A stretch of 56,062 nt of DNA, from contig CBDUYN010000046.1 of the NCBI GenBank assembly GCA_965371445.1, forward strand, positions 1 through 56,062, read 5' to 3'. Positions 41,461 through 49,573 of the stretch are shown here, piece after piece. How positions within the stretch are numbered: the first letter of the stretch is position 1; every line of letters starts with the position of its first letter. Both the position numbers and the translations under genes were made by a program. The notes beneath the pieces were generated by a model, which was not told the DNA's origin, did not search any database, and worked only from the letters and a program-made list of their open reading frames with translations. This DNA comes from DASWIG01 sp965371445. Lineage in GTDB: Bacteria > Acidobacteriota > Thermoanaerobaculia > Multivoradales > J023.

Positions 41461-41836
41461 CCTCCCCTTTACGTCCGTGACCCTCCGTTATCGTAGCCAG
41501 ACCATCGAGCTCAAGCCGGTTCTCATCGACACAGGTTCCGCGAGCACCGTTTTCTCGGCGGATGCTGTCGAGGCTGTCGGAATCTCCCCTCGGCCGGACG
41601 ACATTCTCAACAAGCTGCGCGGAATTGGCGGCACGGAAGTCGTCTACGCTCGCGTGGTGGATCAGGTCTCCGTGGATGAAGCCGCTCTTTCAGACCTTGA
41701 GGTAGAGATCGGTGGAATGGATTACGGATTTGAAATCCAAGGCATCCTCGGAATGGACTTCTTGCGACGCACGGGAGCCATTCTGGATTTGCACGAGATG
41801 ACTCTCGAATTCCCGCCTCGTCCTAAAGCCACCTAA
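41438..41836 (+). CDS. Retropepsin-like aspartic protease domain protein
   Basis: 132 residues. The LIDTGSASTVFS motif contains the D-T/S-G catalytic triplet of retroviral-type aspartic proteases, and IQGILGMDFLRRTGAILDL matches the conserved ILG-x-D-F region near the end of the fold. As in retropepsins, a single lobe is present, so activity would need a homodimer. The start ATG at 41438 has a GGGGAG site and lies inside the 3' end of the preceding gene, indicating coupled translation. The substrate is unknown. Confidence 0.8.
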   Translation: MKLQLKYNLPFTSVTLRYRSQTIELKPVLIDTGSASTVFSADAVEAVGISPRPDDILNKLRGIGGTEVVYARVVDQVSVDEAALSDLEVEIGGMDYGFEIQGILGMDFLRRTGAILDLHEMTLEFPPRPKAT

Positions 41837-42227
41837 GAGCGATACGCCCCATCTCCCGAACCCGAGCCAACCGCACCAACGCCTCGTACGCCGCATCGCG
41901 GAGGGTTGATTGCTGTGCGCATTTCTGGCTTCGCTCCTGTCGGGTTGAGGTGGAGAGCAGGCGGTGGGCGTTGCCGAGCAGAGCCTGGCTCAGGGTGGAC
42001 GGCGCGAGCCCGCACTTCGGCAGCCCCTTCGCCGTCCGCCGGCCTTCGAGCCCGGCACGCATGCACACCTGGTATCCGTTGGCGACCTCGATCTCGGCCG
42101 CTGTCAGCGGCAGCTGCGTCTTCATCCTCTCGCCGATCGCTGGCGGATTGTCGAGGGTGACCCGGATCAATGTCTAGAAGCGCGGGTCCGAGCCCTCGTA
42201 GCGTCCGAGCGCCCCGCCTGCGCGGCG

Positions 42228-42386
42228 TCAGCTCGACGGGACGTCGGCGAGGGGCAACCGGATCGGACGCGGAGCCCGCATCATGCCGCGGAACTCGAGG
42301 TGTCCGAGCCAGGCGTCGAGGCGTCGGCGGTAGCGTCGTTCGAGGGCGTCGAGGTCGTCCTCGCCGGGGGAGTGGGCGACCCCTGG
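42228..42386 (-). pseudogene. Fragment resembling the region ahead of a NACHT NTPase domain
   Basis: The minus-strand frame reads DDLDALERRYRRRLDAWLGH followed by LEFRGM and IRLPLADV before a stop at 42230-42228. This resembles the 'Y-L-x-F-RG ... L-x-L-E-x-V-Y' segment before NACHT domains in bacterial defence-type proteins. No Walker motifs follow. The adjacent 41837-42227 contains only incoherent frames. It is weakly supported debris. Confidence 0.3.
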
Positions 42387-42427
42387 CCGAGCCCCGACCG
42401 GTCCGCGGCGGTGCTACAGTCCGACGG

Positions 42428-43084
42428 ATGAGCCAGGTCCGCGTCAAGATCTGTTGCATCCGGAGCGTCGAGGAGGCCGAGATGGCCGTCCGCTACGGCG
42501 CGTCGGCCCTGGGCTTCGTCTCGGCGATGCCGAGCGGCGCCGGCATCATCGCCGACGAACGGATCGCCGAGATCGTCCCCCGGGTGCCGCCGCCGATCGC
42601 CTCGTTTCTGCTGACGTGCCGAACCGACGCCGAAGAGGTCGTCGAGCAGGTCCGCCGTTGCGGCGCCAACACGGTCCAGCTCGTCGACCGGCTGGAACGC
42701 GGCAGCCCGCGCGACATCCGGACCGCCTTGCCCGGGGTGCGGGTGGTGCAGGTCGTCCACGTCCTCGACGAGGCGTCGGTCGACGAGGCCCTCGCGGCGG
42801 CCGAGGAGGCCGACGCGCTGCTCCTCGACTCGGGCAACCCGAACCTTGCCACGAAAGAGCTCGGCGGCACCGGGCGCGTCCACGACTGGGGGCTTTCACG
42901 CCGCATCCGCGAGGCGTCGCCGGTACCGGTCTTCCTCGCCGGGGGGCTCAAGCCGGAGAACGTGGCCGCGGCGGTCGAGGCCGTCGAGCCTTTCGCGGTC
43001 GACGTCTGTAGCGGTCTTCGGATCGGCGGCGTCCACCTCGACGAGGCGAAGCTCGCCGCGTTTTTCGAGGCGCTTCCCGGCTAG
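42428..43084 (+). CDS. trpF: Phosphoribosylanthranilate isomerase
   Basis: 218 residues forming a single TIM barrel. Expected to isomerise N-(5-phosphoribosyl)anthranilate in tryptophan synthesis. The opening VKICCIRSVEEAEMAVRYGA is the variant of the KxCG motif found in one TrpF subfamily, with the catalytic Cys in place. VFLAGGLKPENVAAAV and VDVCSGLRIGG form the phosphate-binding end of the barrel. The gene stands alone, without other trp genes nearby. The ATG has no strong ribosome-binding site. A different isomerase specificity in this variant subfamily cannot be excluded. Confidence 0.85.
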   Translation: MSQVRVKICCIRSVEEAEMAVRYGASALGFVSAMPSGAGIIADERIAEIVPRVPPPIASFLLTCRTDAEEVVEQVRRCGANTVQLVDRLERGSPRDIRTALPGVRVVQVVHVLDEASVDEALAAAEEADALLLDSGNPNLATKELGGTGRVHDWGLSRRIREASPVPVFLAGGLKPENVAAAVEAVEPFAVDVCSGLRIGGVHLDEAKLAAFFEALPG

Positions 43085-43099
43085 GTTCGAATCGGCTCG

Positions 43100-44197
43100 T
43101 CAGTCCACCTCGACCCACCCCACGGCCCCTCGCGCCCACTCGCGCGAACCGTTGACGGCGACCACCCAGGCGCCCTGAGCGCCCAGCCGCCGATTGGCGT
43201 TGTAGGTGACCGGCGGCGTCACCCCGGTGCGAAAGGCGACGAGCCCTTCGAGAGCCGAGGTGAGCTTCTCCCGGGTCAGACTGCGGCCGGTGATCTTCAG
43301 GCCTTCCACGAGGACCTTGGCGGCGCTCAGAGTCGCCAGCTGCGACACCCGGTACGCCGGAGGCAGGCCGTGCTGCTCGGCCAGCTCCCGGTACTCCGTG
43401 ACGCCTTGCGGCGTCTGGTCGGCGGGCAGCGTCGGGTAGGAGAGGAAGATCTCGCCCGGAAGGCTCTCGGCGGCGGCCAGGACCGCCGAGCCGGCGAGCG
43501 CTCCCGGCGCCAACAGGTCGAAGCGCCAGCCCATCTCGGCAGCGTTGGCGAAAAGCGCCTCCAGCTCCGCCCCCGAGCCCAGGAAGACCACCGCGCCGGC
43601 ACCGCTGTCGCGGAGGCCGCGGACGATCTCGGCGGAAGCGTAGGAGGTCCGCTCGTAGGGGAGCCGTTCGATGTCCGTCCAGCCCAGGTCGCGGGCTTCG
43701 CGCAAGACCGCGTCGGCCGTCGCGGCGAGCCGTTCCTCGTCGGGAAAGACGACCGCCGTCTTGACCTCGGAGACCTCACGACCCTGCGACGCGAAGGAGA
43801 CGAGCGCCCGGCCCTGCTCCTCCATGCCCGAGAAGAGGTAGAAGACGTAGCGGTTGAGCGGCCATCCCGTTTCGGGATGCAGGGTGAACGGTCCGACGAG
43901 CGGGATGCCGCGTCCGTCGAGCAGCGAGGCGATCTCGCCGTCGGCGCCGGCGATAAAGGCTGCGACCAGGGCGAAGACCTCCTCTTCGTCGAGGAAGCGG
44001 GCGAGGCGCGCCTCGCGCTCGGCCGCCTCGGCCGGGGCGTCGAGCACCCGCAGCTCCAGACGCCGGCCGTAGATCCCGCCGCGCTCGTTGACCGCGGCAA
44101 AATACGCCTCGAGGACCGAACGCATGGCCCGGCCCATCTCGCCGAGGCGTCCGGAGAGGGGAAGCATCGTGGCGAGCCGGATCGCCTCGCCGCTCAC
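43100..44197 (-). CDS. Periplasmic-binding-protein type (Leu/Ile/Val-like) sensor, probably split from cytochrome c
   Basis: 365 residues of a type I periplasmic binding fold: IRLATMLPLSGRLGEMG, YGRRLELRVLDAPAEA, IPLVGPFTLHP and RVSQLATLSAAKVLVEGLK. There is no signal peptide, although the fold acts outside the membrane. Upstream of its GTG, the same frame stays meaningful for 13 codons (LADVEDPGVSGEAIRL), and the cytochrome c gene runs into it after a single-base shift near 44223. A fused cytochrome c/substrate-binding protein is therefore the likely ancestral form. As it stands, the product would lack export signals unless translated by frameshift. Confidence 0.8.
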   Translation of the reverse strand: MSGEAIRLATMLPLSGRLGEMGRAMRSVLEAYFAAVNERGGIYGRRLELRVLDAPAEAAEREARLARFLDEEEVFALVAAFIAGADGEIASLLDGRGIPLVGPFTLHPETGWPLNRYVFYLFSGMEEQGRALVSFASQGREVSEVKTAVVFPDEERLAATADAVLREARDLGWTDIERLPYERTSYASAEIVRGLRDSGAGAVVFLGSGAELEALFANAAEMGWRFDLLAPGALAGSAVLAAAESLPGEIFLSYPTLPADQTPQGVTEYRELAEQHGLPPAYRVSQLATLSAAKVLVEGLKITGRSLTREKLTSALEGLVAFRTGVTPPVTYNANRRLGAQGAWVVAVNGSREWARGAVGWVEVD

Positions 44198-44664
44198 CCC
44201 AGGATCCTCGACGTCCGCGAGACGTAGGCCGAAAGCGCCGCCATGTCCTCGCGGCTCAGTCCGTAGCGCGGCATCGCGACGTGGAGCTCGTTGCCGCCGG
44301 GGTCGATTCCCATCGCGACGGCACGCGTCAGGAGGCGCTCGTCGTAGGGCGGATGCTCCCGTCCGCCGGGGGTCCGGACAACGTAGGGACGCGTCAGGGA
44401 CTCCCAGGTGAGGTCCGAGGGCGAGACGCCGCCTTCCGGGTTGCCGCGTCCGTCGCGTCCGTGACAGCTCCCGCAGGGCAAGGCCGCGGCGGGCACCTCG
44501 ACGCCGCCCTGCATGCGGGCGAGGATCTCGTCGCCCGAGGGGCTCGTGCCCTGGAGGAAGATCTGGCGGCCCCGGGTCTCTTCTGGGGTCAGGGGCTGGG
44601 CGAGGAGCGGGGGGGCGATCAATAGGATGGTTAAGGTCAGGCTTGTGGTTTGAAACGTTCGCAT
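44194..44664 (-). CDS. Cytochrome c with signal peptide
   Basis: 156 residues. The signal peptide (hydrophobic core about 8-20, cleavage after LLAQ) exports it. CGSCHGRDGRG is the covalent haem site (CxxCH) and MPRYGLSREDMAALSAYV supplies the axial Met and final helix of a small monohaem c-type cytochrome. A GGAGG site precedes the ATG. The last 11 codons (SRTSRILG region) appear to be out of the original frame after a one-base loss near 44223, and the ancestral protein probably continued into the binding-protein domain now at 43100-44197. Confidence 0.88.
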   Translation of the reverse strand: MRTFQTTSLTLTILLIAPPLLAQPLTPEETRGRQIFLQGTSPSGDEILARMQGGVEVPAAALPCGSCHGRDGRGNPEGGVSPSDLTWESLTRPYVVRTPGGREHPPYDERLLTRAVAMGIDPGGNELHVAMPRYGLSREDMAALSAYVSRTSRILG

Positions 44665-44680
44665 TTGGTGTACCTCCTTC

Positions 44681-45286
44681 TCACCGCCCCGCGAGGCCCT
44701 CCAACGGTTCCCCCGTGTCGTTCAACACACTGTCGACGATCGGCAAGATCTTCTCCACGTCCGCGAGGCCCATCGCCTTTTTCCACAAGCCCGTACGCTC
44801 GTTGCCGACGATGAAGACCGTCGAATGCGCCTCCTTGCTTTCCGCGTACTGGCCGAGCTTTTTCAACGCGAGCTCGACGTTCTCCTTCTTCCCCGTCAGG
44901 AAGTACCAGCCCGGACGCGCGTCGAGCCCCTTGGCGTAGGCATGGAGCTTCTCCGGCGTGTCGTTTAACGGATCGACCGTGATCGAGATCATGTGGGAGT
45001 CCGTGCCCAGACGATCGCCCAGCCATTCCTGGATGCGCTGGTAGGTCTTGGCCGTCATCGGACAGACGCCGTGGCAGGTCGTGAACATCGTGTCGATGAC
45101 GACGACCTTGCCCTGCAGGAGGTCCGAGTAAAGGCGCATCTCCTCGCCGTTTTGGTTCACGAGGACGACGTCGGTGAAGTATTCCCGGGCCGGGTTGATC
45201 GGCCCGGTCCCCTCGTCGGCCAGGGCCGGTAGGACCGCGAAGGCGAGCGCCAGCAAAAGGCTGGCTGTGAGTTTCTTTCCGTTCAT
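44681..45286 (-). CDS. SCO1/SenC family copper chaperone (second)
   Basis: 201 residues. The signal peptide (KLTASLLLALAFAVLPALA) is followed by a thioredoxin-fold SCO domain. The copper-binding CHGVC (CxxxC) motif is intact within DTMFTTCHGVCPMTAKTY, and the conserved His occurs in SKEAHSTVFIVG. SCO proteins deliver copper or reduce cysteines for cuproenzymes, here plausibly for the multicopper oxidase upstream. The start overlaps the stop of the preceding SCO gene (ATGA), so the pair is made together. Confidence 0.92.
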   Translation of the reverse strand: MNGKKLTASLLLALAFAVLPALADEGTGPINPAREYFTDVVLVNQNGEEMRLYSDLLQGKVVVIDTMFTTCHGVCPMTAKTYQRIQEWLGDRLGTDSHMISITVDPLNDTPEKLHAYAKGLDARPGWYFLTGKKENVELALKKLGQYAESKEAHSTVFIVGNERTGLWKKAMGLADVEKILPIVDSVLNDTGEPLEGLAGR

Positions 45287-45915
45287 TTCCCTGTCTCCTG
45301 AGCCGAGTGAGCGTGCTCTGCGATTTCGGTTTCACCGGCCGCCGCGACCCGGTCGAGGAGCCGCAGGACATCGGCCGGCGCTGCCAGGCCGTAGGCCCGG
45401 GTCCATTTGTTCGCCGCGCCGTTGCCGACCAGCAGGATCGGCGAATGTTCCTTGAAAAGCGGGGTGAAGACCTGAAGGGCTTTCAGAAGCTTGTCGATCT
45501 CGGGCTTCTTGCCCGTCACCAGCGTCCAGCCTTGCTCGGTGCCGAAGCGTCCGGCCCAGGACTTGAGCCGCTTGGGCGTGTCGATGACGGGATCGATCGA
45601 CACCGAGATCAGGTGGACATCGCGTCCGGCGCGCTCGCCGAGCTCGCGCTGGAGCTTGCCGAAGCTCGCCCCCATGGGCGGACAGATCGTCGTGCAGGTG
45701 GTAAAGATGAAGTTCATCACGACGACCTTGCCCTCGACGAGGTCGGTCGCGAAACGGACCCGCTCGCCGTTCTGGTCGTAGAGCTCGACGTCGGGGATCC
45801 TCAGAGCGCCGAGGGCGTCGCCCGCCGGCTCGTCGTCCGCCGTCTGGCTGAGCTCCGCCGGGTGAGAGCCGTGGCAGTCTTCGGCGACGGCCGGCGTCGC
45901 CGTCAAAGGCGCCAC
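45283..45915 (-). CDS. SCO1/SenC family copper chaperone (first), signal peptide incomplete
   Basis: 210 residues from a GTG. The SCO fold has the CTTIC copper site (CxxxC) in NFIFTTCTTICPPMG, and the distal His is in FKEHSPILLVG. The N terminus reads APLTATPAVAEDCHG, which looks like only the end of a signal peptide with a cleavage site after AVA. An in-frame stop lies directly before the GTG, so the basic and hydrophobic parts are missing. This suggests a deletion at the junction with the upstream propeller gene. The product may stay in the cytoplasm. Confidence 0.85.
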   Translation of the reverse strand: MAPLTATPAVAEDCHGSHPAELSQTADDEPAGDALGALRIPDVELYDQNGERVRFATDLVEGKVVVMNFIFTTCTTICPPMGASFGKLQRELGERAGRDVHLISVSIDPVIDTPKRLKSWAGRFGTEQGWTLVTGKKPEIDKLLKALQVFTPLFKEHSPILLVGNGAANKWTRAYGLAAPADVLRLLDRVAAAGETEIAEHAHSAQETGK

Positions 45916-47316
45916 TCACCGGGACGGCGCAGCTGGGCGGTGGTCTCATAGACCCCCGCCCTGGTCTCGCGGAGGCTGCGGTCGACGACCTGGACGGCCC
46001 GCGGCTCGCGGCCGTAGTTGCGGAAATGCCCCATGGGCGCCGCCATGCCTTCCTTGTAGTAATAGATGGCCTGGTCGCCGGGGTTCGAGACCAGGACCGC
46101 CGTCGCGCCCGGCGCCTGGACGATGCCCGCCGCCGGCGTCGGCCGCGTCATCCGGCCCGGCGGATGCTGGCCGCCGGGGAACTCGACCACCGGTACCGGC
46201 GAGCCTTCGCGTCCGAGCTCGAGAAGCGGGATCATGAGCACCTGGTCGCTGCCGCGGTGGCGGACGTAGGCGAGCTCGTCGGTGAAGGCCACCTGGTCGG
46301 GCTCGTTCATCATGTCGCCCGTCTGGACGATGCGGTGGGTCGCCGAGTCGATGACGTGGAGGAGATCCTCGTCCGGATTGACGACCAGCGCCAGGCGCTC
46401 GTCGGGGGTGAAGCGGATCTCCCCCAGGCCTGGCTCCGCCTCGACGCTCGCGACGAGCTTGCGGCGCTTCGCATCGACGACGGCGACGTTGCCGCCGCGG
46501 TGGCTCACGTAGGCCGCCCGCGCCACCGACGAGTAGGCGATCGAGACCGGCTCGATGCCCGTCTCGACGTCGGCGCTTTTCTTGAGCGCCCGCGCGTCGA
46601 TGATCGAGACCGTGCCGTCCGTCGAGTTGGTGACGAAGGCGAAGAGGTCGTCGTGCGAGAAGGCCAGGGCGTGGCGGCCGCGGCCCGTCGCGACATGGGC
46701 GACGGTTTCGAGCGTCGTCGTGTCGACGATCGTCACCCCCGAGAGCTCCTCGCCTTCTTCGGACGTCTGATGAGTGACCCAGAGGAAGTGCCCGTCGCCC
46801 TGGAGGGCGACGCGGCGGGGATCGCGGCGCGTCTCGACGTTTTGGAGCACCTTCCAGGTCGTCAGGTCGACCACGGCGACCTTGCCCGCGGCCGGCATCG
46901 AGACGTAGAGGCGGTTGCCGTCGGCCGAGACGGCCCAGTCCTCGCCCGGGCTCTCCAGGAAGATCATGTCGAGCAGCTTGCTGCCGCCGAAGCCGAAGAG
47001 CGGGTCGACGACGGAGATCGTGGCGTCGTCGTTCAGGGCGAGGACGTAGTAGACGTTCAGGTCGAGCTCCGGCACCGCCAGGAGCGATCCGCCGATGAAA
47101 CCCGCCAGCTTGTCGCCGCAGGCGTTGGGGCCGTCGAGGGCCCGGTCCATGCCCTGGGGCAGGCGGTCCATCCAGGCCGCCGGGTAGAGCCCCCCCAACC
47201 GGGCGCCGGTCACGGCGTCGGTCACGGTGAAGCGAAAGCGGACGTCGTCGCCCTCGCGAAAGGCTTCAGTACCCGGAACGAGGCTCTCGACGGAAACGTC
47301 GAGGACGAGAAGTTCG
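45903..47316 (-). CDS. YVTN-type beta-propeller protein (5' end uncertain, frameshifted)
   Basis: About 470 residues with no usable ATG near the expected start. The first 110 residues form a small beta domain (LDVSVESLVPG, LYPAAWMDRLPQG) also seen ahead of some propellers. YVTN repeats follow, with blade motifs WAVSADGNRLYVSMPAAGKV, FAFVTNSTDGTVSIIDA and AAYVSHRGGNVAVVDA. The 5' end is continuous with the multicopper oxidase frame if one base is restored near 47315. At the 3' end the frame stops abruptly at RRPGEWRL. It is probably a secreted propeller partner of the oxidase, now damaged. Confidence 0.75.
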
Positions 47317-49573
47317 AAACCTTGCAGAGCGCCGAGGCGGAGTCGCAGGGCTTGAACATCGTCGACCCGACCCGCGGCACCGCGACGTCGTTCAAGATCG
47401 CCTGTCCCGCCAACGCTCCGATCCGCCCTTTCTCGATCGCCGCGCTCGGCTTGTAAAGGAAATCGGCCTGCTTGACGTTGTCGGTCAGGCTGATCATGCG
47501 CGGGATGTCGATGTGGAACCACTGCGAGATGCCCATGTGCTGCGAGTTGCGCCAGCCGGACTTGTCGTAGTCGGGCTCAAAAAGCCACTTCAGGTCATGG
47601 GCCGTGAAGCTGTGCTCCTCCTCGTGGGCACCGACCAGGGTGCGGATCTTCACCCGGTCGCCCTCGTAGGCCCGCAGGATGGGCGTATAGGGATCGCCCG
47701 GCTGGATGTCGTTGGTCAGCGGCGGGTAGTAGCCCGGCTGGACGTTCATCGCCGGATCGGCCCGGTTGACGAGCGACGAGTAGACGTGCGAGAGGTCGCC
47801 GGCGTCGCCCGTCGCCTGCACGGTCGAATTCGGCAGGCGGATGCGCAGCGGCACGGGCTCGTTGCGGTAGTTGACCGCCACCATGCCCGGGTCGTCGGCC
47901 GAGACCGCCTCCGGACAGGGCGCCATCGGCGTAAAGTTGCCGAGCAACGAGCCGTCGGGGTCCTTGTCGTTGGTCGGACACTTGACGGGCTTCTTGTACA
48001 TGAGGGGCGGACCCACGGACTCGCGGCCCGGCGGGTTGATCACGAGCTTCGGATCGGCAAGGCCCAGGTCGGGATCGGGGCAGACGGGCGAGTTGGGCTC
48101 GTAGGCGAGCTGGAAGTCGCCGAACTCGAGCATGAACTCGCGGTAGTTCTCCGAGGCGTCCCTGCCCTCGATGACCGCCTGCCAACTGGTCGGGCCGCCG
48201 TCCTGGGAAAGGGCCGTGCCGTTGGCCGTACCCAACTGGAGGCCGGTCTCGTTGTGAAACCACCTCGACCCTTTCGGCTCGACGACAAGCCCCGCGTAGA
48301 GGCCTGCCTGCTGGTGCGTCGACGGACCGAAGTGGTCGTGGGTGAAAACCGTCTGCAAGGTACGGTCCTGGTTGGTCTTGGTCAGGACGGGATCGACCCA
48401 CCAGCGCTGGACGGTCGCCTGGGCGCCGAGCCAGTCGTTGATGCCGTCACAGTTCTGGTCGACGAAGTCGGTGAACTGCGGATGGAGCTCGGGGACCGGG
48501 CATTCCTTCGTCGCTGCCCCCTGGAAGGCACAGCGGGTCGGGTCGGGCTCGCAGCCGTTGCGCTGGCGGATGGCGCAGATGCGTTCCTGGACCTCCTCGG
48601 GGCTGAAGGTGCCGTCCTCGTAGTTCCAGCCGTTGCCGGAGCCGTCGGAGGAGGTGACGTCGAACTTCACGAGGTGGATGTGCTGGCCGAGGATGTCGGT
48701 CGGCGTGCGCACCTGGAAGTCGTCGAGCTGGTACTCGTGGGGCACGAGGTTGGTGAGCCAGAACTCGATGCATTCGCTCGACTCGGCGCGGAAGAAGAAG
48801 GGCTCGGGCGTCCGGCTGCCGTTCATCGTCGGGTTGACGTCGTTCCAGAGCGTGATCATGCGCTGCTGCGGGAAGTGCCAGCCGGCCTTGTTCAAGACGG
48901 TGTCGACCTGGATGTCGGCCGCCTTGTAGTAACGCATGTCGGTGACGACGGAGCCGTCGTCGCGGATGCAGGGGTCGGCGTAGGGGGCGCCCGGCTGCGG
49001 TGCGGCGCCGTTGACCTCAAAGGTGCCGGCGTTGCCCTGCGGCGTCAGGGTGGGATGACCGCCCGCCGCGGCGTGGAAGCTCATCGCCGCGAGCTCTTCG
49101 GGGGTGCCGTCCTCGGCGAGGTAGACGATGTCGATCTCGGTCAGGTCTTTCGAGAAGTCGAGCCGCGTCTCGGTCGAGTGGGCGCTGCCGCCGGTCACGA
49201 CGTGACGCGCCAGTCCGCCGTCGAGGTCCTGGCCGGTCGAGGGATCCTGGGCGAAGTCCATCGGCGGATGGGGCGGACGGTGGCCGATCACGCCGGGGAT
49301 AAAGAACGGATAGCCCGGATTCGAGGTGAGGCCGGCGGGAAACGTGACGGCGCCGTCCACCAGCTGGACCTGCTCGGGCACCGGCGCCATGGCCAGGTTC
49401 GGGATCGGCACCACGCCCGGGATCGGCGTCCCGGCGGGGATCTCGCCGTCGGGCAGGGCGCGGGCCGTGGTCCTCACCGTGCCGCTCATGTCCGTCACGT
49501 GAACGGGCCGTCCGTTGGCGTCGAGCTCGGTGCCGAGCTCCAGGACGTCGTGGACCCGCCACAGGGCCCACAT
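47222..49573 (-). CDS. Large multicopper oxidase, C-terminal part (MnxG-like), frameshifted
   Basis: About 780 residues carrying most copper ligands: GQHIHLVKFD, FTHDHFGPSTHQQAG, HEEEHSFTAHDLKW and NSQHMGISQWFHIDIP, the HxH and H-Cys-His-like clusters of a large multicopper oxidase. The start at 49573 is only where the open frame allows. The real N terminus is encoded in another frame upstream (49585-50622), and a single-base loss near 49585 separates them. The last 30 residues are Ser-rich and out of frame relative to the downstream propeller domain. Total ancestral length (about 1100 or more) fits MnxG-type metal oxidases. Confidence 0.82.
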   Translation of the reverse strand: MWALWRVHDVLELGTELDANGRPVHVTDMSGTVRTTARALPDGEIPAGTPIPGVVPIPNLAMAPVPEQVQLVDGAVTFPAGLTSNPGYPFFIPGVIGHRPPHPPMDFAQDPSTGQDLDGGLARHVVTGGSAHSTETRLDFSKDLTEIDIVYLAEDGTPEELAAMSFHAAAGGHPTLTPQGNAGTFEVNGAAPQPGAPYADPCIRDDGSVVTDMRYYKAADIQVDTVLNKAGWHFPQQRMITLWNDVNPTMNGSRTPEPFFFRAESSECIEFWLTNLVPHEYQLDDFQVRTPTDILGQHIHLVKFDVTSSDGSGNGWNYEDGTFSPEEVQERICAIRQRNGCEPDPTRCAFQGAATKECPVPELHPQFTDFVDQNCDGINDWLGAQATVQRWWVDPVLTKTNQDRTLQTVFTHDHFGPSTHQQAGLYAGLVVEPKGSRWFHNETGLQLGTANGTALSQDGGPTSWQAVIEGRDASENYREFMLEFGDFQLAYEPNSPVCPDPDLGLADPKLVINPPGRESVGPPLMYKKPVKCPTNDKDPDGSLLGNFTPMAPCPEAVSADDPGMVAVNYRNEPVPLRIRLPNSTVQATGDAGDLSHVYSSLVNRADPAMNVQPGYYPPLTNDIQPGDPYTPILRAYEGDRVKIRTLVGAHEEEHSFTAHDLKWLFEPDYDKSGWRNSQHMGISQWFHIDIPRMISLTDNVKQADFLYKPSAAIEKGRIGALAGQAILNDVAVPRVGSTMFKPCDSASALCKVSNFSSSTFPSRASFRVLKPFARATTSAFASP

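Noticed and set aside
41823..42170. Minus-strand frame of 115 residues downstream of the retropepsin gene.
   Set aside because: No coherent domain, no ribosome-binding site, and neighbouring frames contain NACHT-like debris; treated as noncoding relic.
43084..43110. GGTTCGAATC after trpF resembled a tRNA T-loop.
   Set aside because: No acceptor, D or anticodon stems could be folded around it.
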